A DNA stretch of 64,000 nucleotides, from assembly GCA_905176665.1 (NCBI GenBank), contig CAJINA010000189.1, positions 1 to 64,000 on the forward strand, read 5' to 3'. Under the pieces are notes generated by a model. That model was not told the origin of the DNA. It did no database searches and saw only the letters and a program-made list of their open reading frames with translations. Source of the DNA: Olavius algarvensis Delta 4 endosymbiont. Its GTDB lineage: Bacteria > Desulfobacterota > Desulfobacteria > Desulfobacterales > CAJINA01. Positions within the stretch are counted from its first letter, which is position 1; each line of letters starts with the position of its first letter. The position numbers were made by a program, and so were the translations under genes. Below are positions 42,077-51,316 of the stretch, piece by piece.

Positions 42077-44050
42077 TTACTCGTCGTAAATGTCGTGTTT
42101 GAGAACGTCAAATTCTCCCTTGATGTTGGTGGACATCTCACACTTGTAGGCCAAAAACCACATCAGGCCGATGCCGAGAATCCACCACATGATCTGCCAG
42201 ATCCAGATCGACGGCATACCGAACAGCCAGGTGCTGGTGTTCAGCGGGTCGCCGAAAAGGGTGTTGCCGATAACGCAGGCCGGACCAATGGCGAACATGA
42301 ACCATATCAAGGTAGCGACCCAGGCAATCGGGATAAGGCCCCTTTTCTCCGGCGGCAGGGAAGCATGCTCCCTGAGGAAGTCATGATAACTTTGACGCCG
42401 GGCCTTCTCTTTTTCATCCGGCTGGGTGACCGCGCTGATTATGGTAGCCAAGCCCAAGTTGAAGATAATGCCCCATCCAGCACAGTGCAGCGTCAGCGGA
42501 TAGGCGCCCCAGGGCAGTCCCAGCTTGAACTTAAAGGTCAGCGTGACGGCGATGATGCCCGCCGCCAACCCGGCCACGATGCCCTGGCGGGTAAACCATG
42601 GCACGTAACATACCGCCATCAGGGCCGGATACATCATGAAGCCGTAGGAGACCGCCAGACCACCGAGCATAACGATGGCGCCCGGTACGATAGAGGCGAA
42701 GACCAGGGCGGACAGGCCGATGAAAAGCACCGCATACCGGCCGTAAATGATCTGCTGGTAACCCGTCATGTTGGGCATGAAGTATCTTTTCAGGATGTCA
42801 CGAGTCAGCATGCCGGAACAGGTGGAGATGTAAGCGGCTCCCGTGGACTGCATGGCAGCCAGGGCGCAAATGGCCAGAATGCCGACCAGGAACGGGGAGG
42901 CGTCTTTCATCAGATGAATGAAAAAGGGCACCAAATTGCCCTGCTTACCGCCCACCAGGTCTGCCAGTGGCAATATGGTGGCGGAGGCTCCTTCGGGCCG
43001 CAGCAGTGCCAGTACCCATCCGCCCATACCCTGCATGGCGGTGAAGACGAAAAGGGCAAAGCCGATTCCCAGGGTGGAGGCCCAAACCTGCTGCAACGGG
43101 AACGGTCTGGGATCTTTGTTGGCGAAAGCCCACATGGAGAAGGCCGGGGAAGCGTGAATGCCCATCAAGGCAAACATGTAGGTAAGGATCATCACGCCAG
43201 TCCAGGCGCCGCCCACGGCTTTTCCGCCGGAGGAGACCATCTGCATGACGCCCGGTACCGCAACAAGGTGGCTGTAGCCGTCCGGCGTAATTTTGAAGAT
43301 CGACTTCTTATTGGCCAGAAAGACCTTCATCGCCTCCGGATCAGCCCATTTGGGTATCTCCGTGCCTCCTGAGTGGATGCAGGCGACTATGTCACCAAAT
43401 TTATCCATCAGAGCGCCGAAACCGCCGGCATAGGTCATGGAGATGATGCCGATGGTAATGATGCCGCCCCAGAGCAGGACGCACTGGACCGTATCAACGT
43501 AGGCCACCGAGCGTAGGCCGCCCAGCCCCACGTAAAGCATCACGACCGCTGCCAGCAACCACATGCCGACATTAACGGAGAACAGGCCGTCGGTGAGAAT
43601 GTTGAAAAGAATGCCCGAGGCTCTCAGCTGGATTCCCAGGTAGGGAATACTGAAGAAGATGGCGACGATAACGGTCAGAATTCGCATCGTTTCAGAATTG
43701 AAATAATCCTTGAACATCTCGCCCGGGGTCACGTAGCCGTACCGTTTACCCATCAACCATTGTCTTTTCAAAAAGAAAACGCCGGTGATGGGGATGGTAA
43801 GGACATAAAATGATGCATACCCATACGGTAGACCGTCCCGCCAGATCAGGGCCGGGTGACCGACAAACGTCCAGCCGCTGAAGGAGGTAGCTGTGGCCGC
43901 CAGGACGAAGACCCAGAGGCTTAGTTTTCTACCGGCGACGAAATACTCGGTACCCGACTTGGCAGCTAAGTATCCCTTTATCCCGATGGTAATGCAGTAT
44001 GCCCAGTAGCAAAGGACAAAAAAGAATAGCCAGTACACATGCGAGCCCAT
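42077..44050 (-). CDS. Sodium:solute symporter (SSS/SLC5 family), possible acetate transporter
   Basis: 657 residues with about 13-15 membrane segments and the SSS pattern: A-G-R-K-L-S-L-W-V near 41, A-T-S-F-S-G-W-T-F-V-G, a G-L-G-G-L-R-S-V-A-Y-V-D segment at about 180-190, and S-T-G-A-A-Y-I-S-T. An AAGGAG site lies 8 bases before the ATG. Substrate cannot be read directly. The neighbour acs, 398 bases upstream on the same strand, makes acetate or another short-chain acid likely. Unlike CrbS-type proteins it carries no histidine kinase part. Confidence 0.88.
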   Translation of the reverse strand: MGSHVYWLFFFVLCYWAYCITIGIKGYLAAKSGTEYFVAGRKLSLWVFVLAATATSFSGWTFVGHPALIWRDGLPYGYASFYVLTIPITGVFFLKRQWLMGKRYGYVTPGEMFKDYFNSETMRILTVIVAIFFSIPYLGIQLRASGILFNILTDGLFSVNVGMWLLAAVVMLYVGLGGLRSVAYVDTVQCVLLWGGIITIGIISMTYAGGFGALMDKFGDIVACIHSGGTEIPKWADPEAMKVFLANKKSIFKITPDGYSHLVAVPGVMQMVSSGGKAVGGAWTGVMILTYMFALMGIHASPAFSMWAFANKDPRPFPLQQVWASTLGIGFALFVFTAMQGMGGWVLALLRPEGASATILPLADLVGGKQGNLVPFFIHLMKDASPFLVGILAICALAAMQSTGAAYISTCSGMLTRDILKRYFMPNMTGYQQIIYGRYAVLFIGLSALVFASIVPGAIVMLGGLAVSYGFMMYPALMAVCYVPWFTRQGIVAGLAAGIIAVTLTFKFKLGLPWGAYPLTLHCAGWGIIFNLGLATIISAVTQPDEKEKARRQSYHDFLREHASLPPEKRGLIPIAWVATLIWFMFAIGPACVIGNTLFGDPLNTSTWLFGMPSIWIWQIMWWILGIGLMWFLAYKCEMSTNIKGEFDVLKHDIYDE

Positions 44051-44054
44051 ATAC

Positions 44055-44267
44055 TCACTCCTTTCTTAAAAGATTAACGTTTGAAGAACGACACCCGCGA
44101 GGTAAGTATCCGCTGGTGACAGCACTTCCCTTTTGTTTGCGATCATTCAAAATGGTGGTTGCAATAGGGTCTTTTCGGTTGTGCAGACACACACTCGGAA
44201 GGGGTCGCAGCAGGTTGTGGTGCTTCCCGCTCTTATTTCCCCTGTTGCCATACTTGCCGCCACGCAT
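44055..44267 (-). CDS. Possible small basic ORF just before the symporter gene
   Basis: A 70-codon frame beginning M-R-G-G-K-Y-G. The start has an excellent AGGAGG site (44274-44279) with six bases of spacing, and its stop TGA lies within the symporter ribosome site, four bases before that ATG. The product is basic (Lys, Arg, Asn), with no signal peptide, membrane segment or known domain, and its composition does not look like a conserved protein. It may be a leader peptide that couples translation to the symporter, or it may be chance. Confidence 0.35.
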   Translation of the reverse strand: MRGGKYGNRGNKSGKHHNLLRPLPSVCLHNRKDPIATTILNDRKQKGSAVTSGYLPRGCRSSNVNLLRKE

Positions 44268-44418
44268 TTCATTCCTCCTGTACCTGTTGATTATTACGTT
44301 GACCGGCTGTTCGGAAACCGATGTTTTGCTGCCCGGGTTCCGGGCTCACCACCACCTCCTTTCAGCTGAAAGTTCCCGGTGAATTTCCGAACACCGGAAG
44401 GTTAATGGTTATGCGGCC

Positions 44419-44441
44419 GGTGCCGGCCCGTAGCCGGCACC
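44419..44441 (-). terminator. GC-rich hairpin after acs
   Basis: A perfect 9-bp stem (44419-44427 with 44433-44441) with a five-base loop begins 8 bases after the acs stop. There is no T run on the minus strand, so it may be an attenuating or RNA-stabilising element rather than a full terminator. The rest of the 44268-44418 gap shows no gene. Confidence 0.55.
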
Positions 44442-44448
44442 TATTCAG

Positions 44449-46479
44449 CTATTCAGCCATTTTTTTAATTATTTCTACTACTTCTGGATTTGCCAGTGTC
44501 ATAACGTCACCGACATCCCCTTTGTTGGAAATCGCCCCGAGTATCCGGCGCATAATCTTGCCGGACCTGGTCTTGGGCATATCGGGTACAATCCAGACTT
44601 TGTTCGGTTTGGCGATGGGGCCGATTTCCTCGCAAAGGGCCGCGGAAATCTTGGCGGCCAGTTCATCGGAGGCATCGTATCCGGGTTTGAGGGATACGTA
44701 CATATCCGGAACCACGCCCTTGATATCATCGGAAACCGGCACAACCGCTGCTTCGGCCACCTCCACACACACCAGCGCCGCGGATTCCAGTTCCTTGGTC
44801 CCCAGTCTGTGACCGGACACGTTGATGACGTCGTCAATGCGTCCCAGGACCCGGAAGTACCCGTCTTCAGCCTGTACCGCGGCGTCACCCGTCATATAGG
44901 GCCAGTCCCGCCAATCCTTGCTGTTGATATCCTTGCAGTAGCGGCCAAAGTAGGTCTCCACGAAGCGGTCCCTGTCGCCCCAGATGGTCTGGAACATGCC
45001 CGGCCAGGGATTCTGGATGCAGATATTGCCGGCAATACCGGCGCCCTCCTCCAGAGTCTTGCCGTCATCGTCGAAGATGATGGGGTGAATTCCCGGCATA
45101 CCCGGACCGGCACTGCCCGGTTTCATCGGCTTGATGGCCGGCAGTGTACTGCAGAGGAATCCGCCGGTTTCCGTCTGCCAGTAGGTATCAACGATGATGG
45201 CTTCGCCCTTGCCGACCTCTTTGTAGTACCATTTCCAAACTTCCGGCTCGATGGGCTCGCCCACCGTCGTCATGTGTTTGAAATGGTAGTTGTATTTGGC
45301 CGGTTCGTCCGGACCGACTTTGCGCAGGGCGCGGATGGCGGTGGGCGCGGTGTGGAAGATGTTGACATCCAGATCCTGGGCGATCCGCCAGGAGCGGCCG
45401 GCATCCGGATAGGTCGGAATGCCTTCGTAAATCACCGTTGAGGCGCCCAGCGCAAGGGGCCCGTAAACGATATAGGAGTGGCCCGTGATCCAGCCGATAT
45501 CAGCCATACACCAGTAGGCGTCCGTGGGATGGATGTCCTGGACGAACTTGGAGGTGCCGGCCGCGTAAGCAAGGTAGCCACCGGTACCGTGCTGGCAGCC
45601 CTTGGGCTTGCCGGTGGTGCCGCTGGTGTACATGAGGAACAGCGGATCTTCCGCATTCATCTTTTCCGGTTCAACCCGGGCGCCGTAGTAATCTTTAAGC
45701 ACGTCGTTTACAAAGTAATCCCGGCCCTCGACCATCGGTGTGGGCGTTGAGTTTTTGCCGGGATAGCGCTGCCAGACGAGCACTTTGTCGACGACCTGGC
45801 CTTCTTCCTTGGCCATGTCAACGGCAATGTCCGCTTTTTGCTTGTGATCCAGCAGGTTGCCGCCGCGGTAATAGGCGTCGGCGGTAATCAGGACCCGCGA
45901 TCCGGAGTCGATGATCCGATCAGCCGCAGCCTTGCCGCTGAAGCCGCCGAAGACCTGGGAATGGATAACACCGAGACGCGCGCAGGCCAGCATGGTCACC
46001 GGCAGATCCGGGGTCATGGGCAGGTGCAGCGTGACCCGGTCACCGCGTTTCAGGCCGGCAAAGTCTTTCAGCAGAGCCGCCATCTCATTTACCCGCACGT
46101 ACAGTTCCTGGAACGTCACATGCTCGTACCCTTCTTCGATAAGTTCGGAAACGAAATGGATGGCTGTTTTATTCTTGAACTCGGCCAGATGCCGGTCCAC
46201 ACAGTTGTAACTGGCATTGAGCTGCCCACCCTTGAACCACTTATAGCAGGGTGCATCGCTGGTATCCAGGATCTCGTCCCAGTACTTGTACCAGGTCAGT
46301 ATATCCGCATACTCCTTAAAGCAGTTGGGAAAATTGTCCAGAGAGAAGCGGTCGTAGATTTCAGGGTCGGTCATGTTTGCTTGCGCAATAAACTGCGGGG
46401 AAGGATAGACCAGATCCTCCTCCTTCCAGTGTACAGCTATTTGGGCTTCCGATGTCTCCACTACTTCTTTTTCTGCCAT
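44449..46479 (-). CDS. acs: Acetyl-CoA synthetase (AMP-forming)
   Basis: 676 residues. It activates acetate with ATP and CoA. The ANL-superfamily motifs are complete: M-Y-T-S-G-T-T-G-K-P-K-G (P-loop), D-T-Y-W-Q-T-E-T-G-G (A5), Y-M-T-G-D, R-I-D-D-V-I-N-V-S-G-H-R, and K-T-R-S-G-K-I-M-R-R with the Lys that is acetylated for regulation in this family. The N-terminal A-C-A-S-N domain is normal. A GGGGG site lies about 5 bases before the ATG. It pairs with the symporter downstream. Confidence 0.96.
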   Translation of the reverse strand: MAEKEVVETSEAQIAVHWKEEDLVYPSPQFIAQANMTDPEIYDRFSLDNFPNCFKEYADILTWYKYWDEILDTSDAPCYKWFKGGQLNASYNCVDRHLAEFKNKTAIHFVSELIEEGYEHVTFQELYVRVNEMAALLKDFAGLKRGDRVTLHLPMTPDLPVTMLACARLGVIHSQVFGGFSGKAAADRIIDSGSRVLITADAYYRGGNLLDHKQKADIAVDMAKEEGQVVDKVLVWQRYPGKNSTPTPMVEGRDYFVNDVLKDYYGARVEPEKMNAEDPLFLMYTSGTTGKPKGCQHGTGGYLAYAAGTSKFVQDIHPTDAYWCMADIGWITGHSYIVYGPLALGASTVIYEGIPTYPDAGRSWRIAQDLDVNIFHTAPTAIRALRKVGPDEPAKYNYHFKHMTTVGEPIEPEVWKWYYKEVGKGEAIIVDTYWQTETGGFLCSTLPAIKPMKPGSAGPGMPGIHPIIFDDDGKTLEEGAGIAGNICIQNPWPGMFQTIWGDRDRFVETYFGRYCKDINSKDWRDWPYMTGDAAVQAEDGYFRVLGRIDDVINVSGHRLGTKELESAALVCVEVAEAAVVPVSDDIKGVVPDMYVSLKPGYDASDELAAKISAALCEEIGPIAKPNKVWIVPDMPKTRSGKIMRRILGAISNKGDVGDVMTLANPEVVEIIKKMAE

Positions 46480-47062
46480 AAATACCCCCTTTTAATGTAA
46501 ATTAGGAAACCTGTCTCCTGGTCCCCTGCAATGTGTGGTCTAATGATGTAAACAGCCTCCCCCCTTTCAAACATGGATTCTTGAATTAGTAATTGGCGGT
46601 ATCCGAACGTGCGCGACGGCCACATACTGCCCGTTTTGGAATTGGATTGAACAATTATTGTTTATATAATGATTTTTGCATGTTACATCTGATTTTGATG
46701 GGTTGGACGAAATTCGGAGTCTGGCTGGACAAAGTGTAATTCTGGTGGTCAGGGGCTTCATTCGAGGAAGTACGGCCATTCTTGCAGCTAACTCCTGTCG
46801 GTGCATCCATTAATATACTGAACGGCGTTTATTACTTACATTCCATTACATTCTTTAGCGGCCATTTGTCAAGTGTTTTTAGTTCACTATTTTATTAATG
46901 TATAGTTTTTGTTGATTTTCACATATTGCGAATATCGACGTTATTTCCTTGTTCGTTATTAAAACAACTCAAGGTTTGATGAAGAGATGGCATACCAAGG
47001 GTAGGAATGGGTATGTTGGACCCGGGTGGTAGGCACTATACTAATTATATAGAGGCTCAATG
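46480..47062. other. 583-base non-coding region upstream of acs
   Basis: AT-rich compared with its surroundings. It should hold the acs promoter and the 3' end of the ParB-like gene. An open frame at 46567-46806 (minus) has no coding character and no ribosome site. I see no RNA gene, terminator or further repeat here beyond the predicted promoter at 46845-46872. Confidence 0.6.
46845..46872 (-). promoter_or_regulatory. Predicted sigma-70 promoter for acs
   Basis: On the minus strand TTGACA (46872-46867) and TGTAAT (46850-46845) are separated by 16 bases. It is the best promoter match in the region and would give acs a leader of about 360 bases. Prediction only. Confidence 0.4.
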
Positions 47063-48019
47063 CTAATCCAGGATTTTCCTCAACGCATCACTGGTCAGCA
47101 GTCGTTCTATGGTTTTTTTTTGTTCATCGAGCTGTTCACGGCTGCGGAATTTCAAGATCAGGCTGTAATCCGGCCCCTCGAATCCCGCCGGCGGGACAAG
47201 TTTCATATTCCCAGGCAGGCCAAGCTCCCCTACCCGACGGTTAAATCGCTCTTCCGTTGCAGTCAGGACGGGGTACCGGCGGAATTTCAGGGTTTTCCTG
47301 ATAAGGGCGGTTTTATGCGGACGCTGAAGGTCGGGGTCATTCCGGATTTGCATCACATCGTCCCCGGTGATTACCTTCCGCAGGGACACCCCCTCACGCA
47401 GCGCCGATTCCTGGGCATGGTCCAATATTTCCCGTTGCACATTCAAACCGGCGCGGATCTCACTGAAAAGTTCAAAAACCGTTTCAGCATCTTCAGCTTC
47501 CATTTGTTGCAGTCGCTTTGCCATAGGCAGGGAGAGCGTTTCAGCGATGACTCCCGCTTGAAAGCGCTGCGGCAGGCTGGTCAGGGACCGGAGTCTGGTT
47601 ACATCGGCGGTGGCCAGCGGCAGACCCGCTTTGCCGGCCGCCTCCGCAATAGCCGCTTCATCGTCCAGATCGGCTGACAACAGGTTGATCGCCCGGGAAA
47701 TCTCAACCGGGTTCAAGTTCCGCCCAAAGGCGTTATCGGCAATGGCGATCTGAGCGCAGCGGACGGACGGCGTGTCGGCGGCGAGCAACCTGGCGTCCAC
47801 CTGTTCCCAACCCAGCTTCAGACAGGCTCTGATTCTTCTAAAGCCGCAGATGATGCGGTACGGCTTGTTTGTGATCTTCAGGAGAATCGGCGGATTGATT
47901 AGGCCGGACGTGGCGATGGACACCACCAGAGAGTCTGCGTCCCCCCTGGTGGTAATCCGATACGTTTCATCATCCGCGGTTATCTTGTCGAGTCGTACTG
48001 TTCCGGCTTTATATGTCAT
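47063..48019 (-). CDS. Orphan ParB/RepB-like nuclease-domain protein
   Basis: 318 residues. The N-terminal part (about 10-110) is a ParB-N/sulfiredoxin-like domain with G-L-I-N-P-P-I-L-L and the box [14 protein letters not shown] helical middle (about 110-200) could be the HTH part. The C-terminal 90 residues are basic and helical. No parA is near and the usual KorB/ParB dimer domain is not evident, so chromosome partition is unlikely to be its job. Its start overlaps the purC end by 11 bases, so it is expressed with purC. Confidence 0.75.
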   Translation of the reverse strand: MTYKAGTVRLDKITADDETYRITTRGDADSLVVSIATSGLINPPILLKITNKPYRIICGFRRIRACLKLGWEQVDARLLAADTPSVRCAQIAIADNAFGRNLNPVEISRAINLLSADLDDEAAIAEAAGKAGLPLATADVTRLRSLTSLPQRFQAGVIAETLSLPMAKRLQQMEAEDAETVFELFSEIRAGLNVQREILDHAQESALREGVSLRKVITGDDVMQIRNDPDLQRPHKTALIRKTLKFRRYPVLTATEERFNRRVGELGLPGNMKLVPPAGFEGPDYSLILKFRSREQLDEQKKTIERLLTSDALRKILD

Positions 48020-48905
48020 ATTCCTTGCCGGTTAACTGGGTAAGCGCTTCCTTGTATTTTTGCATGGAGTTGATGATGACTTCTTCGGGCAGGTTGGGAC
48101 CGGGAGCGGTCTTGTCCCAGTCAAGCGTAAGCAGGTAATCCCGCAGGTACTGCTTATCATAGCTCTTCTGGGCACCACCGGGCTGGTAATCAGCCTGGGA
48201 CCAGAAGCGGGATGAATCCGGGGTCAGAACCTCATCGATCAGAATCAATTCATCGTCCACGAGCCCGAATTCAAATTTCGTGTCGGCGATGATAATGCCC
48301 TTTTCCAGGGCCAGAGCCGCCCCTTTTTCATAGATCGCCAGACTCAGGTCACGAACTTTCTCAGCCAGCGGGCGTCCTAATTCCCCCACGGCGCCCTCGA
48401 AATCGATATTTTCATCGTGTTCACCGATTTCCGCCTTGGTAGACGGGGTAAACAGGGTTTGGGGGAGACGATCAGATTCCTGCAGCCCGGCCGGCAGTTC
48501 GATGCCGCAAACCTTTCCGGTATTCTGGTAGTCCTTCCAGCCGGAACCGGATATATAGCCACGTACCACACATTCAACCGGCAGCGGCTGGGCTTTCTTG
48601 ACCAGCATGCTTCTACCTTCCAGCTGCGCGGCATAGGGCCGGCAGGCTGCCGGATAATCGGCGACATTGCTTGAGATAATGTGGTTGGCGATCAGGGATT
48701 CCATGATTTCGAACCAGAAAAGGGAGATCTGGGTCAGTACCTTGCCCTTGCCGGGCATGGGGTTGGGCAGGACCACGTCAAAAGCCGAAACCCGGTCCGA
48801 GGCAACCATCAGCAGGGCATCCCCGAGATCGTAGATATCACGAACCTTGCCCCTGTTCTTTAAATTCAAATTCTCAAATTCAGTTTCTTTTACGGCGTTT
48901 TGCAT
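48009..48905 (-). CDS. purC: Phosphoribosylaminoimidazole-succinocarboxamide synthase
   Basis: 298 residues, the longer single-domain type. It joins CAIR and aspartate with ATP in purine synthesis. Family segments: G-K-V-R-D-I-Y-D near 19, [26 protein letters not shown] and [12 protein letters not shown]. An AAAGGGA/AAAAGGA region precedes the ATG. No other pur gene is adjacent apart from the distant guaA. Confidence 0.96.
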   Translation of the reverse strand: MQNAVKETEFENLNLKNRGKVRDIYDLGDALLMVASDRVSAFDVVLPNPMPGKGKVLTQISLFWFEIMESLIANHIISSNVADYPAACRPYAAQLEGRSMLVKKAQPLPVECVVRGYISGSGWKDYQNTGKVCGIELPAGLQESDRLPQTLFTPSTKAEIGEHDENIDFEGAVGELGRPLAEKVRDLSLAIYEKGAALALEKGIIIADTKFEFGLVDDELILIDEVLTPDSSRFWSQADYQPGGAQKSYDKQYLRDYLLTLDWDKTAPGPNLPEEVIINSMQKYKEALTQLTGKEYDI

Positions 48906-49047
48906 TCCTTTTATCCCTTTCTATGTCCGGTTTTTTTGTGGTTGGGTTGACGCAATCACTGTGACAGCAGGGGATGACACAACGGCAACGAAGCTTGGGC
49001 CCGGTCATGACCTGAAGCGCCGCAATTGTAAGTGCTGGGCCTGCTGG

Positions 49048-49389
49048 TTATGATTCAAAGGCCTGGATAAACGTACGCAGCCTGGGAAGATCGATTTCAT
49101 CTACTTCTAAAAATTCAATACCGGTCTCGACCATGCCCGGCTCGGTTTCCTTGCCGAAGACCGTTTTGCCATTCAGCTCCAAAAGATCATCTTCCAGCCC
49201 GATACTGACAATCAACTCGTCACCGGTAGGGATGTGATACTTGGTTTCGAGCAGGATGCCCGATTCAGATACGTTCAGCGTCCGTCCCATCCCCTGATAC
49301 ACGACCTGCCCTTCCTCGGTAACGGTGATGTGAGAAAGGTTGAGTGAGTCGATCCTGATATGTCTTCTTTTTTCTGCAGAAGTCATCAC
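49048..49389 (-). CDS. PilZ-domain protein
   Basis: 113 residues, a single PilZ domain. The c-di-GMP motifs are present: R-R-H-I-R (R-x-x-x-R type) near the N-terminus and N-V-S-E-S-G near 38-43. It would bind c-di-GMP and act through partner contact. GGAGAGG lies 6 bases before the first of two adjacent ATG codons. It is the last gene of a same-strand group with DUF4388-cNMP, MglA-like and TPR proteins. Confidence 0.88.
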   Translation of the reverse strand: MMTSAEKRRHIRIDSLNLSHITVTEEGQVVYQGMGRTLNVSESGILLETKYHIPTGDELIVSIGLEDDLLELNGKTVFGKETEPGMVETGIEFLEVDEIDLPRLRTFIQAFES

Positions 49390-49502
49390 ACCTCTCCATT
49401 TAGGCTGCTACAGCCGGGGTTATGGGTTTAAAGAAGCCGGTTCGAAAATCTGCTTGGGACCAATCCGCCCGCGGTCATTACGAATCAACGTTGAGCCAGC
49501 TT

Positions 49503-50657
49503 CTAATTGCTCTTTTTGGCGCTGCAAGCCGTTTGCGCCGATGCCGCCGTACAGATCGCGGTGCTTTCCAGGATGTTCTTGACGGTTATCGGCAGTTTGT
49601 CATATTCGGCCTGCATCACGGCCAGGTCCACCGGATCGGCTTTCAGGTCGGCCGATGCGTAGACCGCGGCCGAGTTGGGTTCATTGCCCAGATCCAGAAA
49701 GGGTACCTTGCCGAAAAAGTCGCCCTTCTGCAGGTGGGCCAGCAATACCTGACCCGTCTTGGTTTTACGGACAACAACAGCCTCTCCCTGGACTATCTTG
49801 AGCAGACGGTCTTCATTATCGCCCTGGTTGATGACCGGCTTTTTATCCTTGAGAACTTCCGGCAGCCTGTCCTTGCCCTGCTTCATATCAACCACGCTGT
49901 CCGTGATGCTTTTGAGACGGTTGTCCAGGCTGAAGATAAATGACTTGAACTCGCGTGAAATGCGGCCAAAATCCGTGGAAAGCTTGCGGGAATCGAGCAC
50001 GCCGACCTGTACTTTACCGCTGGCCTTGATACTGGCGTTGCGCGCTACCGAACTGTTCAGAAACGATTGGATGCTGCCGATGAAGGTTCCGTCGCCGATC
50101 GTAATTATCGGTACCGGCCCATTGGGTGTTTCGCGGATTACCTCTACGGCGCCTTCGAGTACCACCCAGATCCAATCACCATGCTTTCCCTGGCTTACCA
50201 ACTCGTGACCATCCTGGTAGGCCTCCTCGTCCACGACATACATGTAATCTACGAAGGGCCCTTTCAGAATGGTCTGACCGTCGCGGACCGCCGTATCGGT
50301 TTTTGCCTTCTTGGTTCCGAGGCGTTCAATTTCACCATCGTCCAGCTGCCGCAGACCATCCAGGATGATCTCCATGCGCCCTTGCTTGATCTTTTTCTCT
50401 TCGGGACACTTTTCAGTCCGGAATTCAAAATGCCCCTCCACCCAGCCGAACAGGGCGTAGAGCGCGTCAATCCCGGTATCACTGCCGGCGAAGGCATCGA
50501 TGGGATTCCCGTCAACAAAGAAAACCACCCCTGTGTCGGCGGTATGCGGACTGTAAATCCGCAGGACGCCGCTGTCGCCGTTCTCTCCAAGCAGCTGCAT
50601 GACATCCGCAAGGCTCAAAAACTCCAGGTCGCCTGATAGCTCGGCTGTGTTCTGCAT
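49503..50657 (-). CDS. DUF4388 protein with two cNMP-binding-like domains
   Basis: 384 residues. Residues 1-110 are DUF4388 (L-S-G-D-L-E-F-L-S-L-A-D-V-M-Q-L-L...S-G-V-L-R-I), a domain frequent in Desulfobacterota and Myxococcota signalling. Two cyclic-nucleotide-binding-like domains follow (about 125-240 and 255-365), the second with K-G-D-F-F-G-K-V-P-F-L-D. A short Ala/Ser/Cys tail ends the protein. The first 146 bases overlap the end of the GTPase gene in another frame. It is probably a polarity or adhesion signalling partner of that GTPase. Confidence 0.85.
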   Translation of the reverse strand: MQNTAELSGDLEFLSLADVMQLLGENGDSGVLRIYSPHTADTGVVFFVDGNPIDAFAGSDTGIDALYALFGWVEGHFEFRTEKCPEEKKIKQGRMEIILDGLRQLDDGEIERLGTKKAKTDTAVRDGQTILKGPFVDYMYVVDEEAYQDGHELVSQGKHGDWIWVVLEGAVEVIRETPNGPVPIITIGDGTFIGSIQSFLNSSVARNASIKASGKVQVGVLDSRKLSTDFGRISREFKSFIFSLDNRLKSITDSVVDMKQGKDRLPEVLKDKKPVINQGDNEDRLLKIVQGEAVVVRKTKTGQVLLAHLQKGDFFGKVPFLDLGNEPNSAAVYASADLKADPVDLAVMQAEYDKLPITVKNILESTAICTAASAQTACSAKKSN

Positions 50658-51279
50658 ACGCTTCTTGTCCTGCCCAGTTCATTTCACGCTGGAGATACTT
50701 CAAGGTAGCCGACAAGGCTGCTTTCAGTGTTTGGCCGACGCCATCGCCAGCCAGGGCGCTGGCTTCGAACGAAGGCGCTTTCAGCTGCCGGTTGAGATCG
50801 TGCTCCATCTGCTTGATCGGCATGATCGGGATGCCTTCCTTTTCCAGGTCACGCTTGTTGTACTGCATGATCAGGGGGATTTTGAAGACGTTCAAACCGT
50901 AGTCTTTGAGGTTCTGCTGCAGGTCTTTTAAAGACAGCATGTTCTTCTCGCGGCGCACCTTCATCGAATCGGCCACGAATACGACCCCATCCACGCCCTT
51001 GAGCACCAGCTTGCGGGTCGAGGCGTACTTTACCTGTCCCGGAACGGTATACAGCTGCACCCTTACATCGCAGCCTTTGATCTTGCCCAGCCCCATGGGG
51101 AGGAAATCAAAAAAGAGGGTTCGATCGCCCTCCGTGTTTATGGAAACCATTTCACTTTCGGCGTGTTTCCGGTAAGCTTTCCCAATTGATTCAATGTTGG
51201 TTGTTTTCCCGCAGCGGCCCGGACCGTAGTAGACCAACTTGCATTCAATTTCACGTTTGCGCGCATTGAATACTGCCAT
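50512..51279 (-). CDS. MglA-like small GTPase with abnormal C-terminal extension
   Basis: 255 codons. Residues 1-200 are a typical MglA-family GTPase: G-P-G-R-C-G-K-T-T (19-27), the MglA-type T-V-P-G-Q (78-82, Thr in place of the G3 Asp), and N-K-R-D (141-144). The family normally ends near residue 195-200. Here the frame continues for about 53 residues, rich in Arg, Ala and Cys, through the start of the DUF4388 gene in another frame. In the DUF4388 frame a TGA (50681-50679) lies just where the GTPase would be expected to stop, so an indel may have removed the natural stop. It acts as a polarity or motility switch in Myxococcus-type systems. Confidence 0.82.
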   Translation of the reverse strand: MAVFNARKREIECKLVYYGPGRCGKTTNIESIGKAYRKHAESEMVSINTEGDRTLFFDFLPMGLGKIKGCDVRVQLYTVPGQVKYASTRKLVLKGVDGVVFVADSMKVRREKNMLSLKDLQQNLKDYGLNVFKIPLIMQYNKRDLEKEGIPIMPIKQMEHDLNRQLKAPSFEASALAGDGVGQTLKAALSATLKYLQREMNWAGQEAYAEHSRAIRRPGVFEPCGCHAAAWRERRQRRPADLQSAYRRHRGGFLC

Positions 51280-51316
51280 ATAATTTACCTGCCTTGTACT
51301 CCTGTCAATTGCTGAT

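Noticed and set aside
42095-43372. 425-codon plus-strand frame opposite the SSS symporter
   Set aside because: Antisense shadow of a clear membrane transporter; strongly skewed Gly, His and Gln composition.
46567-46806. 79-codon frame upstream of acs
   Set aside because: No ribosome site, no signal or domain, and unusual composition; treated as leader sequence.
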